NCBI RefSeq assembly: GCF_001540865.1
Contig: NC_033634.1
Location: 1,936,729 to 2,000,728 of the forward strand
DNA: 64,000 bases
Source: Ananas comosus
Taxonomy: Eukaryota; Streptophyta; Magnoliopsida; Poales; Bromeliaceae
Reading direction: 5' to 3'
Below the pieces are notes generated by a model. It saw only the letters and a program-made list of their open reading frames with translations, was not told the origin of the DNA and searched no databases. A program made the translations under genes and the position numbers. Shown one piece after another: positions 25,201 through 47,364 of the stretch (positions are counted from its first letter, which is position 1; each line of letters starts with the position of its first letter).

Positions 25201-27571
25201 ATTGGCGAACTCATCTTTCAATTGAAGAGCTTCTGCAGTCTTTTCCTTCATTGTTTTCAATGCATCATTGATTTGGCCTTCATCTAAAGAATCGCATCCC
25301 ATATCCGCACCAAAACTACAAATTACTGCTATTGCTGAAGCAAGTTCAGCTTTTAATCTCGCATTTTCGACTTCCATTTTGCTTGTTCCTGCAATATCCA
25401 CACTTTCACAAACACCGAAAGTTTCTAAAAGTTCGCTCTTTTCGCCGGTATGAGAAGAACTTTCCTCTGATTGCATCATATTACTCGATTTGGAAAGCAA
25501 GCCAATGAGAGACTGCGGGGCAAAGCGGTCGACATCGACTAAATCGATTTGCAATAAATTTCCATCAAAGGGCGCAATATTAACATTGCACTGGCTTGGA
25601 GAATCAAACAATCCCATCGATGCAAATATATCATGTGGAATGTACTTACCCCATGCCTTTAAGAAGTCCTCTCGTTGTCTCATCTCCGCATCTCTAGCTA
25701 TTGCGAGCCTTTCAGCCAATTGTCCAGCTAAACCCATGTACAATTTTGATGAAGACCTTCTTCTCACTACTTCAGCCAGGGAAGCCCTGTATGCATAGCG
25801 AATTCCACACAGAAATTTTAGGTTCTCAAATTCCTTTTCTTGATGTCCCATTACCTCTTGGAATGCATGAAGCTCGTTCATCGTGTCTTTGATACTAAAC
25901 TGAACTGATTTCACCTTTTGCATACTGGTATGAACTAAGATATTCATATCATTTTTCTTTCCTTTGCACTTCTCGAGTAATTTTGTCACTGCATGATCAC
26001 AATTTTGCACTTTGGGGAGATGGCCTCTTTCATGAACATCATAAATACGGCCGACGGCTGAGACTGCATCATGAGGGCGAAGGGAGGCGGAAAGCTGAGG
26101 GTTCAAAGAATCGTCCACGAGCTTTTTTGCAGTGTTGACATCCTTACTGCATGAAGAGGAATAGAATCCCAGAAACAGTATGAGCTCGAAGAAAGTTAAA
26201 ATGCATCCAGAAATTTCAATAGGCTCTATAGAGTAACATTAACAGCAAGAACAGGGTGTAGATAATGGCGTACTAATAAAACTAAGAAATTGATCAAACA
26301 AGTATCTGTTGTACATATTTTACTACATATCGTAACAACTGGAAAAATCAATATAGAACTCACAAGCGCATGATAAAAGTCTCAATTTTCACATAGAAAG
26401 ATCAAATCATGTATTGGATGGGTGCATTTTTTTTCATTGACAACATAGCAAGCATGATAAATATGATGCTACATTTGACATTTAATCTTCATTTTTACGC
26501 CACTGATGTCATTGTGGTACACTAGTCATAAACTAAAAATGAGTAATACAATAAGAGAAAACAATGCAACTTTTGAGGTAAGAATAAGGTAGCTACCAAC
26601 CTTAGAGATTGCATTATAGTTTTCTGGTCATTAAGAATAAGCTGATGCTCCTTTACTAACAGTTCCAAATCTTTCGAATCAGCCGAACTCATCAAACCAA
26701 ACAAGTTCTCCACCCTTCTCTTCAGTTCCCCAAAGTTTGACTTCAACTTTGAGACCTTAACTTCAAACTGCTGGTGCGAGATCAAACACACATCCGCCCA
26801 CTTCCGCACGTCGCCCTCCTTCACCAAATCCATCAAACACTTCCGCCCATCAGATTGCAAAGAAGGGTGAAGCTTAATCAATCGCAGCTTCTCCACATCC
26901 CTCTCAAAATTAGCCAAGATCTCAGAGTGCCTATGGTACTGCTGCGAGAAACACCGGACGAAATCTATGTACCTCTGCTGCATCTTCCGGAAAGTGTGAT
27001 CAAGGTTGCTTCTTGCAGTGTCGAGCGCCCTTTCCTGCACCTGCTGCTCCCTTAACAACCTCTTGCAGATCTCGAATTTAACCTGGGCAGAGTTGTACAC
27101 AGAATTGGCCAGCTGGAAATGGTAGCGGAACTGCCGCTCGTAGGAAACCAGAGCCTTGAGTGCCGGATCCTTCCCATTATCGAAAGCATGGGAATCATCC
27201 GGCAGAGGCGGAGAGGGCAGCGCGGGGTTGGGGACATCTATGGCTTCAGGGGGCGGTCGGGGGGAGTCAGAATGGAGTTTGGACTTATTGAAGAGGAAGA
27301 CCTCCCGATCATCGCGGGGTAGCTTATAGTAGGCTAGGGTTTGCTGAGAGTCCAAGGAGACGTTGCGGCAGAGAAGGAGCTGATCGCCGGCCGGGACGCC
27401 GCAGAGGCATTCAATCGAACGCTGGATGGCCTCGACGACGGTGGCGCCATCGCACTCGAACTCAAAGCTGTGCCCGTTCTCAACGATGTGGATCAGAAGC
27501 GTCCGGCCGAGGGCGGGATCGGCTGCAGCGGCGGAGGCGGTGGAGGTGGTGAGGGTTGAGCCAGAGCTCAT
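22257..27571 (-). CDS. ATG11: Autophagy-related protein 11 (ATG11)
   Basis: ATG11 is the scaffold of the plant ATG1-ATG13 kinase complex and acts on forming autophagosomes (known for the family; FIP200 is the animal relative). Exons on the minus strand: 27571-26601, 26146-24550, 24047-23830, 23113-22900 and 22652-22257; 3396 bp, 1131 aa, close to Arabidopsis ATG11. The N-terminus has a ubiquitin-like fold region (TLLIHIVENGHSFEFECDG), followed by the ATG17-like helical part (YERQFRYHFQLANSVYNSAQ) and KLVDDSLNPQLSASLRPHDA. Long coiled coils fill exon 2. The C-terminus carries the conserved ATG11 domain (KISFARFEVHELAAFVRNSA, then GHYEAINRNCSNYYLSEES). The start MSSGSTLTT was chosen because the frame upstream has no family similarity and lies in the leader. 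Confidence 0.95.
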
Positions 27572-28190
27572 TATTCTCCGCCCCCTTTCTCTTCCCCCTC
27601 CGCTGAAATGGAAGGCTAAAGACGCAAAGCTAGGGATAAAAATCCAACCTTTATCAATCCCCCGCAACAAACTACCGCGAAGAAACAGTTTCCTCAAACG
27701 CAACGCAAAGTAGAACCCCCACAAGCCGCAAACCCTAGCACGGAACCGATCGAAGAACCCAAATTTCACCCGAAGAAGCCGAAAAACCGCACCTTTTCGA
27801 CAGATTCCAACCCCAAACCCCGAAAACCTCAAATTAAACCCGATTCTCTCTCCAATTTCGCCCGATCAATCGATGATTCCGTAAAACAAAACAAAAAACA
27901 AAACAAAAAAAAAAAACACGACAAAAGCGAGGAGAAAGTGTTAGGAAAAAGTGTTAGGAGAGGGGGATTTCCCGGAAGAAATCGGTGAAGCGAAACCCTA
28001 ATCACGTGCGATTAGTTTGGGCGCGGAGGAAGCTTCGATCGCACGAAACCTAACGAGAGAGAGAGAAGAGTTCACTTCGCGCGAGAGCTGAGTCGTCTTC
28101 TTTTCTCTTTCTCTCTCATCACAAGGGAAAGAAGAGAGAGAGAGAGAGGTGGGAGATGAAGAGAAAGAGAGAGAGAAGCTTAGAATGTGA
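27572..28190 (-). promoter_or_regulatory. ATG11 5' UTR and promoter region
   Basis: The reading frame of exon 1 stays open upstream to 27832, but no ATG11-like sequence is visible there. It is followed by A-rich and (AG)n stretches (about 28055-28175), common in plant leaders. No clear TATA box was found. Confidence 0.5.
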
Positions 28191-28937
28191 AGTTAATATT
28201 AAAATATTTGAATAATATTGTTTTAATAATACGTTTTAACTTTTAATACGTGTGTTTAGTATTATAATATTCGTTTAATTATTAAGATGTTAATTATTTT
28301 TTACTGATTTAGAATATGCTGTGTGGGAGAATACAATGAATTGAGTTCATTTTTCCAAAAAGCAGTTTTGGAAAAATGGAGTTTTTAATAGTTTGGTGGG
28401 GAAATGGGATTTAACCTTAGTTAAGTGATGATGACGATTTTTACATTCTAAATTAACAAATAAATTTATCGAATTTGACCGTTATCTACTAATTAAATTT
28501 GACCAGACTCAACGAATTTCATCTGAAAAAAATAAATTATTGAATTTCACCTTCCTCCGGTGTTATTAGCAGGCCAGATATTGCTAACTAAAGTAGCGAC
28601 AATATGATTCATAGATAGTAAAATAGCAAAATAGCTCATTTAATAATAATATTTTTTGAAATTTGTAAATTTGTGCTTCTATTGATCCACTTAATGGTTA
28701 AATTATTTAAACTTAAAGTTTATGCAATTTAATATACGGACCAATAGAATTTTTTTTGTTTGTTATTATTATTTAACTTTCAATATTTTCCGGCCAGATA
28801 TTCCACAGCATCTTCTATTAAAAAAATAATAAATATTTTTTAAAAACTAAATAAAATTGTTAATATACAGTTCATCTATTCGATCATACAGATAGATTAT
28901 ACAGTTAACAATTGAAAAGTAAAAAAAAAAAAAAAAA
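28191..28937. other. AT-rich intergenic region ending at a gap
   Basis: Only AT-rich DNA is visible. It ends in a poly(A) run next to a single n at 28938, which marks an assembly join. Confidence 0.6.
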
Positions 28938-28938
28938 N

Positions 28939-30407
<1,469 letters not shown>

Positions 30408-30469
30408 CTAAAATGAGACAGGACAATTAATAATTATCGTAACAGCAAGGTTCATTTCTTAAAAAAACG

Positions 30470-30525
30470 AACGAAGTAGATAGCGTGCTACCTTTCTCTC
30501 TCTCAAAAAAAAAAAAAAAAAAATG
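30470..30525 (+). mobile_element. SINE 3' tail at the block junction
   Basis: GAACGAAGTAGATAGCGTGC followed by TACCTTTCTCTCTCTC and poly(A) is the 3' end of the SINE family found elsewhere in the window. The left part matches the copy at 39745-39789; from the base at 30485 on it matches the copy at 32152-32212. Confidence 0.8.
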
Positions 30526-31063
30526 TTAAGTTTTAAGAGTTGGATATATTGATGTTCTCTGAACTTTATACTTATTACAGTTTGGACTCTAAAATTTTCT
30601 CGCCCAAAATAATCTACAAATCAATTTTACACACCTCTCACACGTTGTCCGAAAGTTACGTTACATCAAGGTTAAGATTAACAATATGCTTTAATAAGAT
30701 TCGAATTGATGAAATTATGTAAACTATATACTACAGATGAAGTAAAAAAAATTGAATAAAATTCTAATTAAAGTAACCAATCTATCCAATAAAATAGTTG
30801 TCTAGGAACTACATTTGGTGTTACATAATGATTCAGCCTGTGCAATCACTATGGCTCTTCTAAAGTATTTATTACAATCACTTCACAAATTTAGACACTA
30901 CACATGGCCTTTATATATATATATATCCTTTGATTTGGATTTTTTGTATTTGTGTTGCAAAATTATTTTGTAACATGTCACATGTTTTTTTTTTTTTTCT
31001 TTTCTTTTCTTATCTTGGGTCTCTTTCAATGGAGAGGAGCTTTGAGAGGACCACCTCATGTGN

Positions 31064-31441
31064 AAATAAAAAGGTCTTTCACATCAGAGCGTTTGTCGCC
31101 TTCCAAAGTGGAGCCTTTATATGTGCAGAGACAGTTTCCGAAAATTAAAGCACATTTCACATCTTACAGTGTAATGTACTCATAAAACATAAAATATCAT
31201 GTGTTTACAGGATTTGCACGATTTTTATTGTGTTTCTGTGGCTAAAGCGGGTCTACTAAGATCACATGTCGAAAACGAAAATATGATTGGGTTTGACAAA
31301 GCTTGCATGCATATGAAACTTCACTGTCCAATTATTAAAGCATGTAACTTAGATAAAAACAAAATAATATTCAACATTTTTTTACTCAGTTAGAAAACGA
31401 AAAAGTAGAAAATTTCCATGCTAACATGTTAAGTTTTAAGC
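31064..31441. other. Unassigned sequence after the gap
   Basis: This stretch between the n at 31063 and the LINE fragment has no reading frame or repeat that I recognise. Confidence 0.5.
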
Positions 31442-32031
31442 ACTGACTCCCACATACGATTTGATCAGGAACAGGACAGTGCGTATTTGCGATGGAGCAC
31501 CAACGGGCGTTTTACTGTGAAGTCAACTTATTCGGCACTGTGTGACGGAGGCACAAGAGATTTTCGTAAGGGCAAGATCTGGAGACTACGTATACCTCTA
31601 AAAGTTAAAGTGTTCTATTAGCTCGTTCTAAAGAAGAGATCCCCCATAGCTGATAATTTACTAAAGAGAAGATGGACCGGCAACTTGACATATATGCTGT
31701 GTGGAATGGAAGAGAAAATCGTTGACCATCTCTTCACTCAGTGCTTGCCAAATTCCTTATGGTCTCGACCCCGGAGAATGTTCAACTGGGAGATATGAGA
31801 GAAAATGTGCATTTCGTCTGGGATAGATGGACAGGAAAGAGGGGGACTCATTCTAAATTTGTCGGGCTTATTAGACTTATAGCATATTGGTGGGTCATTT
31901 GGGATATCACGAATAGAGCGATCTTCAGGATGACACACACAGATCCGACCCTCGGAATTTACAAAATTAATCAACTGACGAACCTGTGGGAGAAGCTCAG
32001 CCCAACAGAGCGACTTAATTGTAACCAGTAG
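31442..32031 (+). pseudogene. Decayed LINE 3' fragment (RVT zinc-finger region)
   Basis: The translation reads like the C-terminus of plant LINE ORF2, the zf-RVT region after reverse transcriptase: AYLRWSTNGRFTVKSTYSAL, then KIWRLRIPLKVKVFY, then MLCGMEEKIVDHLFTQC. A TAG at 31619-31621 replaces an expected Trp, and a one-base loss in the T-run near 31747 shifts the frame. The frame continues to 32031 with WVIWDITNRAIF, typical of these proteins. The upstream reverse transcriptase and endonuclease are missing, as expected for 5' truncation. It is non-functional. Confidence 0.82.
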
Positions 32032-32151
32032 TGATAGCCAATGTTGGCCAGTGTTAACTGTAACCTATAGTTTTTTTCTTTTTTCTTTTTTTTTTTTACG
32101 CCCTCCTTCGAAGCCAATGCTGTCTCACCCATATAGCTAAATTCACCATCT

Positions 32152-32212
32152 GAACGAATAAAGTGGGTAGCGTGCTACCTTTCTCTCTCTCAAAAAAAAA
32201 AAAAAAAAAAAT
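32152..32212 (+). mobile_element. SINE 3' tail
   Basis: GAACGAATAAAGTGGGTAGC then GTGCTACC, a CT run and a 19-base poly(A). It is truncated at the 5' end. It is one of the two sites whose recombination would explain the block at 28939-31062. Confidence 0.75.
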
Positions 32213-32835
32213 GTTAAGTTTTAAGAGTTGGATATATTGATGTTCTCTGAACTTTATACTTATTACAGTTTGGACTCTAAAATTTTCTCGCCCAAAATAA
32301 TCTACAAATCAATTTTACACACCTCTCACACGTTGTCCGAAAGTTACGTTACATCAAGGTTAAGATTAACAATATGCTTTAATAAGATTCGAATTGATGA
32401 AATTATGTAAACTATATACTACAGATGAAGTAAAAAAAATTGAATAAAATTCTAATTAAAGTAACCAATCTATCCAATAAAATAGTTGTCTAGGAACTAC
32501 ATTTGGTGTTACATAATGATTCAGCCTGTGCAATCACTATGGCTCTTCTAAAGTATTTATTACAATCACTTCACAAATTTAGACACTACACATGGCCTTT
32601 ATATATATATATATCCTTTGATTTGGATTTTTTGTATTTGTGTTGCAAAATTATTTTGTAACATGTCACATGTTTTTTTTTTTTTTCTTTTCTTTTCTTA
32701 TCTTGGGTCTCTTTCAATGGAGAGGAGCTTTGAGAGGACCACCTCATGTGGCCCCTTCAAATTGTTGCAATTAAAGTTGGATTGGCTTTTTGTCTTGAGG
32801 ATGCCATGTTCCCACCAATCCTTTTCTCCTGGTGA

Positions 32836-32882
<47 letters not shown>

Positions 32883-34222
32883 GTTTATTTTATACTTTGG
32901 AAAATGTGATCAAGAACAAAAGAGGGAAGGAAATTAAGTTTACTGTAAGATACTCCTGTTTCACAATGCCTCTTTTTGCTCCAATTGACCATTAAATAGG
33001 TTTAGAACCAATAGTTTCATCGTAAAAGTTTGAATTGGTGCTTCTGATTTTGGAGCCTAGAAAAATCATGTTGTCGAGCTTTTGCTTCTTAAATTAGCAC
33101 TTTTTAGAGTAGAAAAGCGAACACCGGCGTCGAATAAAAGGTATTATTTAAGTTGGATTTCAGAAGAAGCGTTAGGCCAATGCCTTCCAACAAATCTCTT
33201 AATTTGCAGGGCCTGGTATCTAATTTTTGGCTTTTTTAGCTTTTTTCACCAACATAAAATATTTTAAAATTTTCTTTGTGTCAATGCTCTCCCAACAGTA
33301 GAACTGCTAAAAGCTGGAGCGCACTTTGTGGCGCGGAGGAGTGCCCACAAAAGTCAAAATTAGCAGCTGCGCCCATTATTCAGATTACTAATTATTCAAA
33401 GATTATCTTGTTTACATTAATCTTACAACTCCATATTATTTTTACTACCAAAAATTCAAAAGAGATTATCTACACTCTTAGATGGTGAAGTGTTAAATTC
33501 ACACTTTATTTTTTTGGATGTGCAAGTAAAATCTCTCTTTCAGGAGAGAATTGCATCTCCTAGCTTAATTAAAGGAATTTTCCCATCTATCTACTTGTAA
33601 TAAGCACGTTAGATTAGTGAAATACTGAACCATCGTTGCTGTTAATAAAATGAGAAAGAGATTGAGCAATTCTTTGGCACAAGTTTTCTGCATACAAATG
33701 TTATAGTAATACTCATCATCAGCATCACATCGATTCATTCAAATCAAGGACAAACTAAAAAATATGCTACAAGACAATTGAAAGAGGAGTTTTTACACAA
33801 TTATTCTTAGTTGAACTTATACTAGATAAATTTCTAATCAATTTCACCACTAGATAATTGAATTGCATAACATCACCATGCCGCTATGTTTCTGAATGAA
33901 CCGGATTTCGTGAATGGTTGAAACCAAAGATTGCAACTGAAATAGAAATACAACTGCTACCATGGGAAAGAAACACATATTCAACATGAAGGTCCCATAT
34001 CTTACGAAGTCAAACCCTCGGCAACAATAAAGTTTTACAAGTTCTGAACAAAACCAAAAACCTAACTACTAAACTCAAATTACCCTCTGTTGCAGCTAAT
34101 TCTTCTCATCCTCGGTGCTCGCCATCTACTCCACAAGCTTCTGGTTCAAATATCCCAATACTGGAAGCTTCTGCTGCTCGAAAAGCCAAGATTAGCTTCT
34201 CTTTATTTTCTTAGTGATGGTC
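32213..34222. other. Intergenic region downstream of RRC1
   Basis: The region is AT-rich with a (TA)n microsatellite at about 32838-32875. The first 540 bases also appear in the n-bounded block. RRC1 3' UTR must lie near 33950-34222. Open frames here are short and unlike any protein I know. Confidence 0.6.
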
Positions 34223-43096
<8,874 letters not shown>

Positions 43097-44277
43097 CTTC
43101 TCATCAAAAACACTAATCAACAACAAACAATATCAGATTTTTACGACTAATCCGAACAAAACTAAGATCGAAAACAAGGAAAGTGACCTATGTCCCTAAT
43201 ATTTCGAACTGGATCAGAGAACGGCACATGCGAGCAACCCTAAAACTAAGAAGTACCACAGAAACCCCAGGAGCGGAGAAGAATCGTCGATTGTACCTTG
43301 GGGGTTTGGTGTGGAGATGGATCGATTCGCTTCGAAGTTGCACGATTTCTAGGGTTTGTGGAGCTCGCGAGGGAGAAGGGAAACGGTGAGGAGAGAGCGA
43401 GAGAGAGAGAGAGAGAGAGAGAGAGCTCAAAAGGGTATTCGAGCTCCCGTTTTGTTTATGTTATTATTGTTATTATTATTATTATTATTTCACGGATTTG
43501 CAGGCACGTGACTTGCACGTGAATCAGGAGGGGTATCATAAGTGAATCTGATTGGATTACTTTCATCCGTTGGATCACTAGGTAACGGTTCAGATTTGCT
43601 CTTGTGGGTGATGAACATGGAGGTGTGGTCTTGGTTTGACGTCGGTGTAAAACGGGTCCGTGGAATGGTTTGAGCCCCAAAAGTACACGGGCCGTACTGT
43701 ATTTAGCCCGACATGTGCATGGGCCGTACTGGGCCCAATACGTATATGGGCGGTATTGGGCATAACAGGGATACGGAGCAACATGGGTGACACAGCTCCG
43801 TCCCCTATGATCTTGGGCCGGATCATAGCACATAACGGGTTCACGGCCTTGGTAGAGCCCTTCTTTTAATTTTTTTTTTTATATTTCTTTTTTAATATTT
43901 TTTTTCTTCACTCAAATATAATTTTTGAATTATTCAATTCTTTAAATAATTTCTTTACAAAAATTATCTACAATACATTTTAGTGAACTATAACAATTAA
44001 ATAATTTGTAAAAGTTGTTAAAGAAATTTAGAATTTTAAATAAATAAAAAATAAAAAAAGTTTGGGTCAGTTCGTAATTTGGCCTCGCAGAGTGGCTCAA
44101 CCTACAAAATTTTGGCTCGATACTTGGTGGAACCATTGAAGTCAAAAGCATAATTACGTAAATTTGGACCGTAGTATATATCAAATGATATCAAATTCAA
44201 ATCTCTTTGATATTTTCCATATGGGAACTATCCTTACATGTGAACACCTAACACCGTGCGCATATACCGATCATCCC
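43097..44277. other. RRC1 promoter and intergenic region
   Basis: The RRC1 leader probably begins near 43420, with a 5' UTR intron (donor CCCCAAG/GTACAA, intron starting at 43296). An (AG)n run at about 43395-43424 and a (TTA)n-like run at 43461-43490 lie in the promoter. The interval 43660-43860 repeats GGGCCGTACTG- and GGGC-type phrases and looks like old transposon DNA. No other gene is seen. Confidence 0.5.
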
Positions 44278-44395
44278 TAGAGCAAGTGGTAAAAAATTTA
44301 GTGGCTGGTATCCGAGGTCCAAAGTTCGAATCTTAGTTGATTCACATTACCAACTAAGTTTATTTCTAAATGAAATAAACGAAGCGGAACAGAAA
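44278..44395 (+). mobile_element. tRNA-derived SINE downstream of the MYOB-type gene
   Basis: This copy has both pol III promoter boxes: TAGAGCAAGTGG (A box, 44278-44289) and GTTCGAATCT (B box, 44324-44333). The family body follows (TTGATTCACATTACCAACTA, AAATGAAATAAACGAAGCGG). The tail after 44395 lacks the usual GTAGCGTGCTACC. Confidence 0.78.
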
Positions 44396-44667
44396 AGTAA
44401 ACAGAAAAGGAAAAATAAAAGTAACATTACCAACACGCAAACATTTTTCACAAAATTTAGAGTAAATTTATATACAAGTGACATTTTTTCATATTTTTAA
44501 CAAACATATATCCATTTCTGTAAAAAAATTAAAAAAAAAAAAGAGCTACAACAACCCACTATTTTCTTTTTTTCTTTTTCCTTTCTCTGATGATGAAACC
44601 ACTGTTAAGCAAAAGAGCTCTCACCAAAACCTTGAAAAATAAACCATGTCCCAGGACAATAACCAGA

Positions 44668-45264
44668 TCAAAGCCAAAAAGATAACATAGCCTGCATATG
44701 AAATCAGTAATGTTAGGAGAAAATTTTAGAACTGCAAAGGTATCAAGAAACTCATGAAATCCAATAATTAAAAACAAGAGTAAAATCGACGGAGAAATTC
44801 ATATATTCCTCCACAAAGCAATTTACATGATCCTGGAAATTCTGAATTTCATATAAAACCAACTTTAACAATGAATCTGATGATTCCGCAACTTACAAAA
44901 AGGAATTAAGAATGCTGTTGAAAAAAGCTGCACTTTTGAGGGGTGTATTGAAGTTCAGTTTATAAATGTAAACAGATGATTTAGCTCAGATATTTATAGA
45001 TGTATATGTAAAACATCTCAATACTAGAGTGGAACTTGGAAATTCAACTTAACTCTACAAAATGTTTACTTGGAAATTTAGCTTAAAACTAAAAACTTTG
45101 ATGAAACCTTTGATACCAACAAAACATACATTTGTCACACGCTATCGAAGATAATAAAAAATAAACACAAAGAAAATAACAAGACATACCTCCATAAAAT
45201 TAGTAACTAAGTAGTTATCCTGTGGAGTGTTTTTTCTGGACTTGCTATCTTTAATCTCTTCTAT

Positions 45265-45297
<33 letters not shown>

Positions 45298-46446
45298 AGT
45301 AGTGATCAAGTCGAGCTTTTCGCGTAATTCAAGCAATAAATCCAATTGTTGCTTGCCCCTCGAGAAGCCATTTTTCCTCAATCTTTTTACTTCTTCCTCG
45401 ACATGCTGTATATGACATTTGATCTTTTCAAGATCATTTTGCAATCTAGCATTTCCAGTCTCATTGTCAGCGGAACCCGAATGACAGTTTGCTGACCTGT
45501 CCTGATCCCTTATCAAATTGGTTTTATCTTCTTGAGACTTTAAATAAGATACTTTGATCAAGTTCTTGGCTTCTAAATAAAGTTCCTTTGATGTTCCTTC
45601 ACTTTCCTCGAGAATTTCTGGGACTTCAAATTTGTCTTGAACATCAACTGAGTTCACAAAATCGTCAGATTCAGGTTCCAGGTTAGTAAAGTTTGCGAGT
45701 TCCGATAATCCTTTAGTGCATTTGGCACCGGAGTTTAGATATGAAGCCTCTCTTGATGATTTGTACATGCCAACTTTCACGGTTGAGTACCGCGAATCAC
45801 ATCTAGATTCATTGATTTCTACTATCGAATTTGATCCGATTTTTTCCTCGATATTCTTGGATTGTAGCCAATCATTCACTGTTTTGTTCGATTTCTTAGA
45901 TAACACGTGCAATTTGCTTTCTTCGTACTTTTCACCAACCTTTTTTTCGTAGCCGTCAATGAACTCAATCTCCGAACACAACTCTTCTAGTCGAAGAGCC
46001 GGTAAAGAGGCGTTCCTGCGTACTATATGACCGAAACCTCCTCTGCCCGAAAAGAAATTGCTTTTCCGCAACCACGGATAGTCGAACATATTTACTTCAT
46101 CAAAATCAGAATCTCTAAAGCAAATGCTTAATAATTTGCGCTTTAATGCCCGCATTTGATATTTGAGGGAGTTGATTTCCACTTGTTTCTGAAATATTAC
46201 ATCTTTAAGAATTCGAACACATTCTTCGGCGTGTTGAATCTTCTCTTCGGCCATTCTCCTGTACTGCGATGATTCCATCTTCTCTATGGCTTTCTCTTCT
46301 TGAAGTCGCAAGATCATGAAAAGCGCTTCGTCCGCTCCAGAAGCTGAAGCTTTTCGTTCCTCTTCTAGTTCCGCGTAAAGCTTTTCCATTGCGAGATATT
46401 GGTCGCGAAGGGCTTCTCGAAGAGCGACAACCTCATTCTCAGCCAT
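44668..46446 (-). CDS. GTD-binding (DUF593, MYOB-type) protein
   Basis: The product carries the zein-binding/GTD-binding domain that links plant myosin XI tails to vesicles or organelles (family knowledge). The large exon 46446-45190 (1257 bp, 419 codons) starts at MAENEVVALREAL. The GTD-binding domain fills about residues 5-100 (DQYLAMEKLYAELEEERKAS, then EKIQHAEECVRILKDVIFQK), all predicted coiled coil. A second coiled coil precedes an 11-Gln run encoded by CAG codons (45266-45298). The exon ends at GAG/GTATGT. A 24-bp last exon (44691-44668) would add AMLSFWL and a stop, giving 426 aa. No membrane segment is visible at the N-terminus, unlike the longer MYOB proteins. The start at 46446 was chosen because the domain begins at once; the frame open upstream is leader. 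Confidence 0.83.
45266..45298 (-). repeat. CAG trinucleotide run (poly-Gln)
   Basis: Eleven consecutive CAG codons on the minus strand encode poly-glutamine just after the second coiled coil of the MYOB-type protein. The pure repeat makes length variation between alleles likely. Confidence 0.95.
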
Positions 46447-47289
46447 AAGTGGAAAGTAGAGTTCACCTACAAATAGTCGGAGCAATCGAGAGACAGGTTC
46501 GAATTATCATTAAACTTCACAGAATCCGCAATTATTCAATCTACCATACCAACAGAAACTTACACACAATATATCAGAAAATTGAGTTACAATTTTTTTT
46601 TATAAAAAAAAAGGATCAATTATTCCTTTTGTTTTCCAACCAATATAATGAATATGAGCTACATTCATTCAGCAATGCACACATATATTGAGAAACTGTG
46701 GTGATATTTAAATCTGTCAGAGGATTAATAAGGTAGAACTACTCATCCAAGTGCAAATATTTCAAGTGAGAGATTTTTCAAAAATATTGAACTTCAAAAA
46801 CGATTTCTATCGCGGGGTTGAAAACGATTAAACAATTAAGGGCTAAATACTCCTCCAGAATATGTATATATATATATATATATATTTTTTTTTCTTAAAA
46901 TGAAACCAGTAGATGAGAGGAATGATACAAAGCAAAGCAAAGCAAAGTTACCTTTAATATAGGAGACAAATCTAAAGCTTAGAGACCTACAACCAGAGAG
47001 ATGCTTCAATTCACTAAATAAATCAATCGCTTAGCAACCACTTAACCAAAAATAGGAATCCAAAAACTAGAAAATCAAATTACCAATCATCAATCTTTTT
47101 TCTTCTTTTTTTTTTTGTGTCTCCCCAACAAAAAAAGGACATATAAAGTAACATCTAAGCTAAAGAAGATGCATTTTATGACAATATAAGTGTAAATGCA
47201 AGAAAAAAGAGAAACAAAAACAAACTTTTGAAAAAAGTTAAGTTGGTTGCTTAAAAACCACATAAAGAGTATCTTAAAGAACAAATTAC

Positions 47290-47357
47290 CTAAGAGTCCA
47301 ATGCTTTTCCCACCCCTTTTGCTTCCTTTTCCTTAGAAGATGAGATCGACATCCTAC
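47290..47357 (-). other. 5' UTR exon with a 20-codon upstream ORF
   Basis: A segment bounded by a good acceptor (TGCAG, + strand 47358-47362) and donor (CTTAG/GTAATT) lies upstream of the MYOB-type gene, whose coding exon has its own acceptor near 46467. It contains ATG at 47352-47350 and an ORF of 20 codons (MSISSSKEKEAKGVGKALDS). Its stop codon TAG is the last three bases of the exon. If transcribed, it would be an upstream ORF that could reduce translation of the main frame. It rests on splice-site inspection only. Confidence 0.4.
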
Positions 47358-47364
47358 CTGCAAA

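Noticed and set aside
26522..27832. A longer ATG11 start with about 87 extra residues
   Set aside because: The extension has no family similarity and lies in the leader. MSSGSTLTT gives a normal-length protein.
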